Origin: Flavobacteriales bacterium
GTDB taxonomy: Bacteria; Bacteroidota; Bacteroidia; Flavobacteriales_F; PHOS-HE28
Length of the DNA stretch: 64,000 nt
NCBI GenBank assembly: GCA_016710685.1
Contig: JADJVC010000002.1
Location: forward strand, 186,001-250,000
Reading direction: 5' to 3'
Position numbers and translations under genes: made by a program. Under the pieces are notes generated by a model, which made no database searches, was not told the origin of the DNA, and saw nothing but the letters and a program-made list of their open reading frames with translations. Shown here in pieces: positions 36,940 through 45,635 of the stretch; within the stretch, counting starts at the first letter, position 1; the number at the start of each line of letters is the position of its first letter.

Positions 36940-39269
36940 ACGCACAAGGCAACGACAGTATTGATCTACGGGCCATCTTCCGCAAGGTGTTGGCCATGTG
37001 GTGGCTGTTCGGAATTGTTACGGCCATTGCCGTGGCCGCAGCCGTATGGTATTTAAAGACTACGCCGAAAGAATACGAGGTATATGGTGTGATGTTGATG
37101 AGCGACCAGAAGCGCAACAACTTCGGTGGCGGCAGCGAGGAGTTCATAAAAGGGGCGAGCTATCTAAGGGAGAACACCGAACTGGAGGATGAGGTCACGG
37201 TGCTGATGTCCTTCACGAACATCCTCAACACCATCCAACAGTTGGATTTCGGGATCAGTTATTACGAAGAGCGCAATTTTTTGCAGAAGGAGGTGTATGA
37301 GAACAAACCGTTCATAGTTCGGCTCGATACCGGCCTGCAGGTGACGGGGGTGCACGTACACGTGATACCGGACGTGGCGGCTGGCAACTACCGGGTGGTG
37401 GCACAGGGAGAGTATGTCACCATGTTCAACCCGGCACTACAGATGCCGGTTGACGACTACGTGAAGAAGCTGGATATCGATCAGGTAACCCCCATCGGCC
37501 AGCCGTTCCGCAGTCCGTATCTCAATTTCAGCATCACGTTCGACCCCAAACGGGAGTATAGCAGTTCCGTCAAATACATGTTTATTCCGGCCAGTGACCG
37601 TGATGTGGCGGCATACTACCGGGCCAAGACCAGCACGAGCCCACAGAGCGATGTAAGCAGCATAATCACTATTTCCAGCGCTGGGCAAGACATCAAGAAG
37701 GAAAAGGACTTCGTGAACACCTTGATGCAGACCTACATCAAGAGCGAGCAGGACAAGCAGAACGAAAAGGGGAAGAAGACCATCAATTTCATCGACCAGC
37801 AATTGGATCGTTCCTCCGAAAATCTACAGACAGCGGAAGGTAACCTGCAGAATGTGCAGACCACCGCCGGCGGCTTGGTTGGCAGTGCAAGCGACCGGGG
37901 CGCGGCGGTGTACAACGACCTTTCACGCCTTAAGGATGAGCAAGGCCGTGCACGGTCCAAGCTGGAATACCTCAGTGAGCTGATCTCGCACATGAGCGGT
38001 GACGACGGCGGCACGCCCAGTACCATTTCCGCGGCGAACATCTCCTCACCGGCGTTGAACAACCTGATCGATCAATACAATCGGGACGTGAACGACTTGG
38101 CCACGCGTCGTTTGTCCGAGCGGCAGCAATCGGCCCCGACGATCGCTTTGGCGCGGCGGGTGCAGACGGAGAAGAACCAGATCATCCAAAGTTCACAGGA
38201 CGCCAAGCGTGGTGCGCAGCTGGAGCTGGATGAAGTTTCCCAGCGCGTGTCCCAGTTATCATACCAGTTGAACCAATTGCCCAGCAGCAGCCGCCAAGTA
38301 AGCATTGCCACGCGCAAATACGACCTCAACGCCAGCATCAACACGTACTTGATGGAGAAGCGTTACGAGGCGGAGATCGCGGTGAACTCCGACCAGGTGG
38401 ACAAGTATGTGGTAGACCCTGCTCGAGTGCGCGACGGCGGCGCGGCAACGCCCAGCAAGCGCACCTCCTTAGGGCTGGCGCTGGCGGTTGGCCTTTTACT
38501 GCCGCTTCTGTTCATTTTGGTCCGTGATTTCTTCGATGACCGGATCAGCGACTTGGACGAACTGAAGCGCCTCAGCCCGATCCCTGTTTTGAGCACCATT
38601 CCCAAGTCCAAGATCAAGCGCATTTCCGTGGAGGACAACCGTTCCATACTCGCTGAGGGCTTCCGCACCGCGCGTATTAACATGCAGTTCCTCAATGCGG
38701 ACATGCCCCGGCAAGTGATCGGCCTTACCAGTAGCACCAGTGGTGAAGGCAAGACCTTCTGCTCTGCGAACTTGGCCACGGTAATGGCCTTGGGAAACAA
38801 GCGGACCTTGTTGGTGGACGCGGACATGCGCAGACCGCAAGTGCATGATCGTTTCGGCATGGAACTCGGTCAGGGTTTCAGCACGCTGTTGACCGGGGAG
38901 GTGTCTCTTACGGACGTCGTCCGGCCTTCCGACATACCCGGCTTGGACGTGATCACCGCCGGACCGCTGCCGCCAAACCCCTTGGAACTGTTCGAGTCCC
39001 CGCGGTTGGTGGAGTTGATCAAAGAAATGCGCGGCCGTTACGACCAGATCATATTCGACGCATCGCCAATGGGCGTGGTCAGCGAATTCAAAGTGCTGGT
39101 GCAGCATTTGGACCTCACCTTGTACGTGGTGCGGCAGGGGCTCACCCGCAGGGCCATGTTGCGGCCTGTAAACGAGCTTTACCGTTCGGAAAAGCTTCGC
39201 AGGATCGACTTGTTGCTCAACGACGTGAAGGCAGGCGACGGATACGGTTACGTGTATGACCCAAAATAA
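36936..39269 (+). CDS. polysaccharide co-polymerase and BY-kinase (Wzc-like)
   Basis: A 777-residue inner-membrane protein. A first membrane helix (about 20-40), a Wzz domain, a long periplasmic coiled coil (about 270-440), a GNVR-like segment and a second membrane helix (LGLALAVGLLLPLLFILV) precede a cytoplasmic BY-kinase. The kinase has Walker A TSSTSGEGKT and Walker A' LLVDADMRRP. It controls chain length and export. The C-terminal tail is short, with only GYGYVYDPK as a tyrosine cluster. It overlaps the flippase start by 14 bases. Confidence 0.93.
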   Translation: MNAQGNDSIDLRAIFRKVLAMWWLFGIVTAIAVAAAVWYLKTTPKEYEVYGVMLMSDQKRNNFGGGSEEFIKGASYLRENTELEDEVTVLMSFTNILNTIQQLDFGISYYEERNFLQKEVYENKPFIVRLDTGLQVTGVHVHVIPDVAAGNYRVVAQGEYVTMFNPALQMPVDDYVKKLDIDQVTPIGQPFRSPYLNFSITFDPKREYSSSVKYMFIPASDRDVAAYYRAKTSTSPQSDVSSIITISSAGQDIKKEKDFVNTLMQTYIKSEQDKQNEKGKKTINFIDQQLDRSSENLQTAEGNLQNVQTTAGGLVGSASDRGAAVYNDLSRLKDEQGRARSKLEYLSELISHMSGDDGGTPSTISAANISSPALNNLIDQYNRDVNDLATRRLSERQQSAPTIALARRVQTEKNQIIQSSQDAKRGAQLELDEVSQRVSQLSYQLNQLPSSSRQVSIATRKYDLNASINTYLMEKRYEAEIAVNSDQVDKYVVDPARVRDGGAATPSKRTSLGLALAVGLLLPLLFILVRDFFDDRISDLDELKRLSPIPVLSTIPKSKIKRISVEDNRSILAEGFRTARINMQFLNADMPRQVIGLTSSTSGEGKTFCSANLATVMALGNKRTLLVDADMRRPQVHDRFGMELGQGFSTLLTGEVSLTDVVRPSDIPGLDVITAGPLPPNPLELFESPRLVELIKEMRGRYDQIIFDASPMGVVSEFKVLVQHLDLTLYVVRQGLTRRAMLRPVNELYRSEKLRRIDLLLNDVKAGDGYGYVYDPK

Positions 39270-40602
39270 CGGCCCCACTCCGCCGGGCCGTTCCGCCGGA
39301 TTCCTCAAGTATTTCCGGAACACCTCCTGGTTGTTCGTGGACAAGGTAGTGCGGCTGGGAGCCGTGCTCATCACCAGCATTTTCGTGCCCCGCTATCTTG
39401 GACCGGAGCTCTTCGGCCAGCTCAACTATGCCAGCGCGTTCGTAGGCATTTTCTTCGCCCTAACGTCCATGGGGCTGGACGACATTCTGATCCGCGACCT
39501 GGTGCGCACGCCCGAAAAGCGGGACAAGCTCATGGGCACGGCCGCCAGCATCAAACTGGGCGGTGCCGTGGTGCTCTTCATCACTGTAATGACCTTGGCG
39601 TTCGCCAAGCACATGGACACCACCACCATCATCATGGTGTTCCTCATTGCGGCAGCGGAGTTCCTAAAGCCATTGGTGGTGGTGGAGCAGTATTTCTATT
39701 CGCAGGTAAAAGGGCGCACCGCCGCGCAGGTCAACATGGTAACGGTGATCATTGCATCGCTGTTCCGCCTGGGCCTGATCCTGGTGCATGCGCCGCTGGT
39801 ATGGTTCGCCTGGGCCTACATGGTGGAGATGGCGGCAAGTGCCAGCGGGTTTTTGATCGCCTACCGGAAAGAGGGATCCACTTGGAAACACTGGCGCTAC
39901 AGCAAGGAAACGGCCTTGTATCTCTTGCGCCAATCGTGGCCGCTGGTGATCTATGGTCTGGCGCTCTACGTTCAAGCCAAGATCGATCAGGTGATGATCG
40001 GCGACATCCTTACCAAAACCATGGGAGAGAACGCTGCCTTGGAGGAGGTTGGTCAATACTCCGCAGCGCTGAAGATGATCGAGGCCTTGGGCTTCGTGCC
40101 GGGCATCGTGGTGGCATCGCTGGCGCCGGCCATTACCCGTGCGCGGGCTACGGACCGCAAATTATACGAGGACCGGCTGGTCAACCAGTATAGGCTCATG
40201 TTCGTATTGTTCCTGGCCGTTTCCGTGCCGCTCTTCTTCGTGGCTGAACCGGCCATGGTGCTGCTGTTCGGTGAAGAATACCGTGCGGCAGGATATTTGC
40301 TTTCACTCTTCGCGATCCGGCTTTTCTTCACCAACATGGGCGTTGCAAAAAGCAGTTTCATCACCAACGAGAGCATGTTCAAGTATTCCTTGGTGACGGC
40401 GGTGGTGGGTGCCACGTTGAACATCACCATGAACTATCTGCTCATCCCCACGTACCAAAGCATCGGTGCGATCTGGGCCATGATCGGGTCATTCTTCATC
40501 AGCATTTTCGTGGTGGACCTGTTCTTCAAGGAGGCCCGCCCCAACTTCGGTTGGATGATGAAGGGGATCTTCACCTTTTGGAAAGTGCGGAACGTGAATT
40601 GA
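39256..40602 (+). CDS. polysaccharide flippase (Wzx-like)
   Basis: A 448-residue MATE/MOP-superfamily flippase with about 12-14 predicted membrane helices and the conserved N terminus (NTSWLFVDKVVRLGAVLITS, VPRYLGPELFGQLNYASAF). Family members move lipid-linked sugar repeat units across the inner membrane. The start at ATG 39256 overlaps the end of the kinase gene, and the next gene begins 2 bases after its stop. Confidence 0.92.
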   Translation: MTQNNGPTPPGRSAGFLKYFRNTSWLFVDKVVRLGAVLITSIFVPRYLGPELFGQLNYASAFVGIFFALTSMGLDDILIRDLVRTPEKRDKLMGTAASIKLGGAVVLFITVMTLAFAKHMDTTTIIMVFLIAAAEFLKPLVVVEQYFYSQVKGRTAAQVNMVTVIIASLFRLGLILVHAPLVWFAWAYMVEMAASASGFLIAYRKEGSTWKHWRYSKETALYLLRQSWPLVIYGLALYVQAKIDQVMIGDILTKTMGENAALEEVGQYSAALKMIEALGFVPGIVVASLAPAITRARATDRKLYEDRLVNQYRLMFVLFLAVSVPLFFVAEPAMVLLFGEEYRAAGYLLSLFAIRLFFTNMGVAKSSFITNESMFKYSLVTAVVGATLNITMNYLLIPTYQSIGAIWAMIGSFFISIFVVDLFFKEARPNFGWMMKGIFTFWKVRNVN

Positions 40603-40604
40603 AG

Positions 40605-41846
40605 ATGTTGAAGGACCGCCATTTGATCCCGCTGAAACCGGCGTTGTACAACGACTTCGCCTGCCCGGAATGCGGCACTGCGAAGCCGGACGCCGTGAAG
40701 GCCATGGTGCTGGGGAAACAGACCGCCGCGGAATATAAATGCGCCTCCTGCGGGACGGGCTTTGTGCGCGACCTGCCAGCCGGCTTCACCGTGGACCTGC
40801 CGATCGCATGGCGGCTCAGTGATAAAAAGCCCTACCACCCCGCCAACGGCACTGCGGAGGATTGGGCTGCCTACCCGGATTATCAAGTTCCCCGCACCGA
40901 ACGCTACAATGTTCAACGCAAGGTCTTCAAACAATGCAAGCGCATCGTGGTGCTCAACACCATCGACCATCTCTATGGCCATGTGTTGCTGAAGCTGTTG
41001 AACGCGCAGCACTATTTGGACAAACATCCGGAGATCGGCCTGGTGGTGATCGTTCCGAAAATGTTCGAATGGTTGGTGCCCGAAGGCGTTGCCGAAAGCT
41101 GGGTTTTCGACATCAAGCTGAAGGAGGCCTGGGGCTGGAACGCCGGCATCGATGCGTTCGTACATGAGCAATGGGACCGCTACGACGAGATCTATCTCGC
41201 CCCTGGATACAGCCACCCCGAATTCAGTAAGATCGACATTGAGCGCTTCAGTCGAATTAAGCCCATGGAGCTGGGGGAATACCTCACTACCCCGCCGCAC
41301 ATCACATTCGTGGCGCGGCGCGACAGGCTTTGGTATTCCTCGCCTTTCGCCAAGTTCCTCCATCGCGCGCTGAAGAAAGTGGGCTTCTTCGCGGACATCG
41401 CCGTTTGGTGGCAGGACCGCATGGTGGCAAGCGCGATCCGCAAGGTGCGCAGGCAAATGCCTCAGGCAAGGTTCACCGTGGTGGGCTTGGCCAAGCCCGG
41501 CTGGATGCCTGAAGGTGTGGAAGACCTGCGGACCATGCGCATGTCGCTGGAAACCGAACTGGCCTGGTGCCGTGCCTATGCTAAAAGCCAAGTCGCCGTT
41601 GGCGTGCATGGCAGCAACATGATCCTTCCCACGGCCCACGCGGCAGGCTGCGTGGAGATCCTTCCCTACGATCGCTACGGCAACATCGTGCAGGATATTT
41701 CCGTGCGTTACGACGACCGCATGCAACTGTTCCTCTACCGCTTCATCGACGAATTCGCTACCCCCGCGGCCGTTTCCCGGCACGTGATCTCCATGTACAA
41801 GGACTTTGATATCTACCGCCTGGACAACAGCGTGAACATTTTTTGA
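40605..41846 (+). CDS. GT61-like glycosyltransferase with N-terminal zinc ribbon
   Basis: A 413-residue protein of the polysaccharide locus. Two CxxC pairs, CPECG near residue 22 and CASCG near residue 47, form a predicted zinc ribbon. The C-terminal third has VGVHGSNMILPTAHAAGCVE followed by ILPY, which resembles the sugar-nucleotide site of GT61-type glycosyltransferases. The middle part (VVLNTIDHLYGHVLLKLLNA) is not recognised. Enzyme activity is inferred from this motif and from the position between flippase and glycosyltransferase genes. ATG 40605 follows the flippase stop by 2 bases. Confidence 0.65.
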   Translation: MLKDRHLIPLKPALYNDFACPECGTAKPDAVKAMVLGKQTAAEYKCASCGTGFVRDLPAGFTVDLPIAWRLSDKKPYHPANGTAEDWAAYPDYQVPRTERYNVQRKVFKQCKRIVVLNTIDHLYGHVLLKLLNAQHYLDKHPEIGLVVIVPKMFEWLVPEGVAESWVFDIKLKEAWGWNAGIDAFVHEQWDRYDEIYLAPGYSHPEFSKIDIERFSRIKPMELGEYLTTPPHITFVARRDRLWYSSPFAKFLHRALKKVGFFADIAVWWQDRMVASAIRKVRRQMPQARFTVVGLAKPGWMPEGVEDLRTMRMSLETELAWCRAYAKSQVAVGVHGSNMILPTAHAAGCVEILPYDRYGNIVQDISVRYDDRMQLFLYRFIDEFATPAAVSRHVISMYKDFDIYRLDNSVNIF

Positions 41847-41854
41847 CCACCACA

Positions 41855-42850
41855 ATGAGCTCCTTCAAACCCACCGTGCCTTTGCACACCCCCGTGCTGT
41901 TCATCGCCTTCAACCGCGAAGGGCCTGCGCGCAAAGTGATGGAGGTGATCCGGGAAGCCAAGCCACCGCGGCTCTACTTTGCGTGTGACGGTCCGCGCAA
42001 CGAGGGCGAGCGGGAGCGCTGCGACAACGTACGCGCCCTGGTCTCCATGGTGGATTGGGACTGCCAGGTCTTCACCCGTTTCAGCGAAAAGAACCACGGC
42101 GTGATGCACGGCGAGGCCGGTGCCATGGATTGGTTCTTCGAACATGAAGAACAAGGCATTGTGCTGGAAGACGACACCTGTCCGGTGCAAAGCTTCTTCT
42201 GGTACTGCCAGGAAATGCTCGAGAAATTCAAGGATGATGACCGCGTATGGTGCATCATGGGCAACAACCACATGCCCGATTGGAAGGCGGGGAACAACGA
42301 CTCCTACTACTATTCGGGGCACGGCTATGGTGCCTATTGGGGATGGGCCGGTTGGCGGCGCGTGTGGAAAAAGTACGACGTGGAGATGAAGGACTGGCCT
42401 GCCGTTCGCGACTCGAACCTGCTTGACGGGCACTTCCTCAGCAAGTCTGAAATGGCCGAGGCTTACAAGCTCTTTGAAGGGCAGTACAGCGGGGCGATCC
42501 GCTCGTGGGATTACCAGATGGACCTGGCGCGCATCCTCAACCGGGGTGTCACCTGCATCTCCACGGTCAACTTGGTACACAACATTGGGTTTGGTGCTGA
42601 CGGAACGCACACGGTGAGTGAAAAGGACCGGCGCAACAAGAAGGACCAGTCGGAGATGGATTTTCCCTTGGTACACCCCGCGCACATGGTGGTGGACGTA
42701 CATCGGGACAAGGCCTATTTCGAGAAATACATCCAACCTTCGCTCTTCCGCCAATTCAAGGATGCGGTGAAAGGCTTGCTCCCTGACAAGGTGGACCAGA
42801 AGATCACGCCTTTCCTGTCCAAGGTACAGCGGCAGTTGGGCATCAACTAG
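41855..42850 (+). CDS. GT-A-type glycosyltransferase-like protein
   Basis: A 331-residue cytoplasmic protein of the kind annotated as nucleotide-diphospho-sugar transferase or HlpA-like. LFIAFNREGPARKVMEVI opens the nucleotide-binding fold. A DxD-like IVLEDDTCPVQSFFWYC and YWGWAGWRRVWKKYD are characteristic. It probably adds a sugar to the repeat unit. TTG 41843 is an alternative start, but ATG 41855 is preferred. Confidence 0.8.
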   Translation: MSSFKPTVPLHTPVLFIAFNREGPARKVMEVIREAKPPRLYFACDGPRNEGERERCDNVRALVSMVDWDCQVFTRFSEKNHGVMHGEAGAMDWFFEHEEQGIVLEDDTCPVQSFFWYCQEMLEKFKDDDRVWCIMGNNHMPDWKAGNNDSYYYSGHGYGAYWGWAGWRRVWKKYDVEMKDWPAVRDSNLLDGHFLSKSEMAEAYKLFEGQYSGAIRSWDYQMDLARILNRGVTCISTVNLVHNIGFGADGTHTVSEKDRRNKKDQSEMDFPLVHPAHMVVDVHRDKAYFEKYIQPSLFRQFKDAVKGLLPDKVDQKITPFLSKVQRQLGIN

Positions 42851-42889
42851 GCGGGCTATCTTGGCCCTTGCCCAAAGTCCCCCAGAGCC

Positions 42890-44185
42890 GTGATCAGCAA
42901 GCGGAAGCTTATCAACGCCATCTTCATTTTCTCCTTCCCGTGGTACGGGTACGGGGCATACAGCTTGATGTCGCAAGGTTTCGCCATCGGCATTTTCCTG
43001 TGCGCCGTTCCGTTCCTCGCCATCATTGCTTTCTACCTGCTGGATCTATTGTATCGGCAGTCCGTTACACCGAAGGTGAATTCGAAGTTTTACTGGGTGC
43101 TGGCCGCGCTCACCTCCATCAGCGCATCCGTGTTTTTGGGCCTGCATTACCACAGTCCGGTGATCAACCAGGCGAACGGCATGCTGTTGATCGTGCTGTT
43201 CTATGCGCCGTTCCTCAGCTCCGTGATCGTGCAGGTTTACAACCGCGAAGATCCCGAATTCGACATGTCCTGGTTGATGATGAGGGGCTTTATCGCCTAC
43301 CTCGTGGTCAATCTGCTGGGCATGGCGGTAGGCATGCGCAACCTGCTGCACTTCTTTCCCGGCCGTGCCAGCCCACCATTCGCCATGGGCATCTATGATA
43401 CGGCGCACGTATTGTCCATGGTGAACCTGATGCTGCTGTTCTACTTGCGGGACTTCAAGGCAAACCCGATGCGCTGGTTCATGCTTGCCGGGGTGTACTT
43501 GGTCGACATGGGGCTCATCCTCAGCATCAACAGCCGCCTTTCGTTCATGATCTTTTTGGTGTTCACCGTCCTGTTCATCACCCAGGCGATGCGCGCATTG
43601 CGCGGGTTGTTCACCGTTTCGCTGTTCACCATGCCGCTGATGATGAGCTTCGCGCTGCTGATCTACCAGATCTTGTCGCTGCCGGTATTCGTGGCCATCA
43701 TGGAGCGCGTGGACAAGGAGGACGTCACTACCTTCAACGGGCGCACCTACATATGGACCGCCATTGCGGATTGGCTGCGCGACGACCGGCGCGGGTTGAT
43801 CTTCGGCAACGGTTACAACGGCCAGTACCATTTGCGCCTACTGGAAGGCGTGGCCAAACTTTGGGGTGAACCGGGGTCCTACCGCCTGCACTGCCACAGC
43901 GCATTTTTGGAGATGCTGGTCGACCAGGGCATCGTGGGCATTTTCCTGATGTACGGCGTGTATTGGTTCGGCTACAGCTTCTACCGGAAGGAATACCTGG
44001 CGAATGCCCGTATGGCACCGCTCTATGCAGCGTTCGTGTACATGATGTTCGTTTGGCAGATCGACATCGTGGGCTATGCGTTCTACAGCGGCTTCTGCAT
44101 GGTGATGCTGATGATGGGCCCGGTGGTGATGAAAGCCAAGGAAGAACAAGCCACCGGACTGCTGCGCGAAATCCCAGTGAAATGA
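42890..44185 (+). CDS. O-antigen polymerase-like membrane protein (Wzy-like)
   Basis: A 431-residue membrane protein with about 10-12 predicted helices and a large periplasmic loop near residues 270-340 (FNGRTYIWTAIADWLRDDRR, HCHSAFLEMLVDQGIVGIFL). The HS-x-FLE-x-L-x-D-x-G pattern is typical of the Wzy/WaaL O-antigen ligase-polymerase family. It probably joins repeat units in the periplasm. It starts with GTG 42890 and overlaps the next gene by ATGA. Confidence 0.87.
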   Translation: MISKRKLINAIFIFSFPWYGYGAYSLMSQGFAIGIFLCAVPFLAIIAFYLLDLLYRQSVTPKVNSKFYWVLAALTSISASVFLGLHYHSPVINQANGMLLIVLFYAPFLSSVIVQVYNREDPEFDMSWLMMRGFIAYLVVNLLGMAVGMRNLLHFFPGRASPPFAMGIYDTAHVLSMVNLMLLFYLRDFKANPMRWFMLAGVYLVDMGLILSINSRLSFMIFLVFTVLFITQAMRALRGLFTVSLFTMPLMMSFALLIYQILSLPVFVAIMERVDKEDVTTFNGRTYIWTAIADWLRDDRRGLIFGNGYNGQYHLRLLEGVAKLWGEPGSYRLHCHSAFLEMLVDQGIVGIFLMYGVYWFGYSFYRKEYLANARMAPLYAAFVYMMFVWQIDIVGYAFYSGFCMVMLMMGPVVMKAKEEQATGLLREIPVK

Positions 44186-45003
44186 CGGAAGGAGGACAAA
44201 GGACAAGGACGGATCGCACGGCGAACGTGCCGCAGGTGAGCATCGTTACCGTGGTATACAACGGAGCGGCCACCTTGGAGCGCACCATACAAAGCGTGCT
44301 GGCGCAGGACTTTCCGGGCATCGAGTACATCATCGTGGACGGCGGAAGCACCGACGGAACGTTGGACATCATCCGCAAGTACGAAGACAAGCTCGCCTAT
44401 TGGGTGAGTGAAAAGGACAAGGGGATCTATGATGCCATGAACAAAGGCGTGGCACTCTGCACCGGTGAATGGGTCGGCCTCATCAATGCCGACGATGCTT
44501 ATGCTGAAGGTGCGGTAAAAACCGCCATGGACGCGGCTTCTGGGCATTCAGGAACGAACATCGTACACGGCGACATCCTGGTTCATTACCCCAACGGAAG
44601 CACGAAGGTGAAGCATGCCAAGCAATCGGGTTTCTTGCTGAAGTACTGGGAAATGGTGTTGAACCATCCCAGCTTTTTCGTGCGGCGCACCTCCTACAAG
44701 GGCCGTCCGTTCGATCCCGCTTTCCGCGTTAGCGGCGACCACCATTGGACCCTGCGGGCTTGGCGGGAAGACCCGTCACAATTCCTTTACGTGCCGAAAG
44801 TACTGGCGCATTTCACCGCGGGCGGCGCCAGTATGACCAATCCGCTGGGTCGTGTACTGGAAGAAGGTGACCGCATGGGGCGCTCACTCGGCTTTAGCGG
44901 CTGGGAGCGTTTCATGGCGCGGGCGGTACGCACGGCTTTATACCTGCCGGGCATGGCGAAATTGCAGTTCAACGCCTGGGTGGCACCTTTGCGCAAGGCA
45001 TAG
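44182..45003 (+). CDS. family 2 glycosyltransferase
   Basis: A 273-residue GT2 enzyme. VSIVTVVYNGAATLERTIQS and IEYIIVDGGSTDGTLDII are the nucleotide-binding motifs, SEKDKGIYDAMNKG is the conserved WcaA/WfgD-like stretch, and INADD is the DxD. It likely adds a hexose to the lipid-linked repeat unit. The start overlaps the polymerase gene by 4 bases. Confidence 0.93.
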   Translation: MTEGGQRTRTDRTANVPQVSIVTVVYNGAATLERTIQSVLAQDFPGIEYIIVDGGSTDGTLDIIRKYEDKLAYWVSEKDKGIYDAMNKGVALCTGEWVGLINADDAYAEGAVKTAMDAASGHSGTNIVHGDILVHYPNGSTKVKHAKQSGFLLKYWEMVLNHPSFFVRRTSYKGRPFDPAFRVSGDHHWTLRAWREDPSQFLYVPKVLAHFTAGGASMTNPLGRVLEEGDRMGRSLGFSGWERFMARAVRTALYLPGMAKLQFNAWVAPLRKA

Positions 45004-45006
45004 CGC

Positions 45007-45516
45007 ATGGCGAACAACGGAATATTTCAGGACTGGGGTGCTAACAAGGGCAACCCCAAGGGCCGTTTGGTGATGATGCTGTTCCGCATCGCGCACGGGT
45101 TGCGGCAAAGCAAGGTGCTGTTCATCCTGTTCATCCCGTACTTCCTGCTCTACCGCTTTTTCGTGGAATGGCTGTTGTGCATCGAACTACCTTGGAAAAC
45201 GCGGATCGGCCCCGGTTTCCGCATCGATCACGGCCAAGCGTTGGTGGTGAACGACGGCACTGTTTTCGGTTCAGGATGTACCGTGCGCAACAGTACCACC
45301 ATCGGCAACAAACGCAACAAGGATGGCGGTTACACGCGTGCGCCCATCTTCGGTGACCGTGTGGACATCGGCGCCAACGCCGTGATCATCGGCCCCATCA
45401 CCATTGGCAATGATGTCGCCATTGGAGCGGCTTCCGTAGTACTAAAAGATGTGCCGGACAACCACATTGCCGTGGGCAATCCAGCGCGCTTCATACCACG
45501 GGCGCCTTCGGCCTAG
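45007..45516 (+). CDS. serine O-acetyltransferase-like hexapeptide acyltransferase
   Basis: A 169-residue left-handed beta-helix acyltransferase of the CysE-like type common in polysaccharide loci. Hexapeptide repeats run from about 75 to 160 (GPGFRIDHGQALVVN, VDIGANAVIIGPITIGNDV). An N-terminal hydrophobic helix (VLFILFIPYFLLYRFFVEWL) is unusual for true CysE and points to a membrane-associated sugar acetylase. It probably O-acetylates the exopolysaccharide. A strong terminator follows. Confidence 0.85.
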   Translation: MANNGIFQDWGANKGNPKGRLVMMLFRIAHGLRQSKVLFILFIPYFLLYRFFVEWLLCIELPWKTRIGPGFRIDHGQALVVNDGTVFGSGCTVRNSTTIGNKRNKDGGYTRAPIFGDRVDIGANAVIIGPITIGNDVAIGAASVVLKDVPDNHIAVGNPARFIPRAPSA

Positions 45517-45539
45517 CACGTTCATAAGAAACTGGAAAA

Positions 45540-45575
45540 GCGAATGGCCCGGAACTACCGGGCCATTCGCTTTTT
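45540..45575 (+). terminator. strong terminator ending the first polysaccharide gene block
   Basis: A perfect 13-bp stem GCGAATGGCCCGG / CCGGGCCATTCGC with loop AACTA and TTTTT. Convergent with the minus-strand gene that ends at 45636. Confidence 0.92.
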
Positions 45576-45635
45576 ATTTCACCAGTTCGGAAGTTGTTTA
45601 CCGCACTTCCTCGGCCTTTCATTCGCTAATCCGGA

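Noticed and set aside
45007..45516. CysE serine acetyltransferase for cysteine synthesis
   Set aside because: The N-terminal membrane helix and the location in the polysaccharide locus fit a sugar O-acetylase better; no cysteine genes are nearby.
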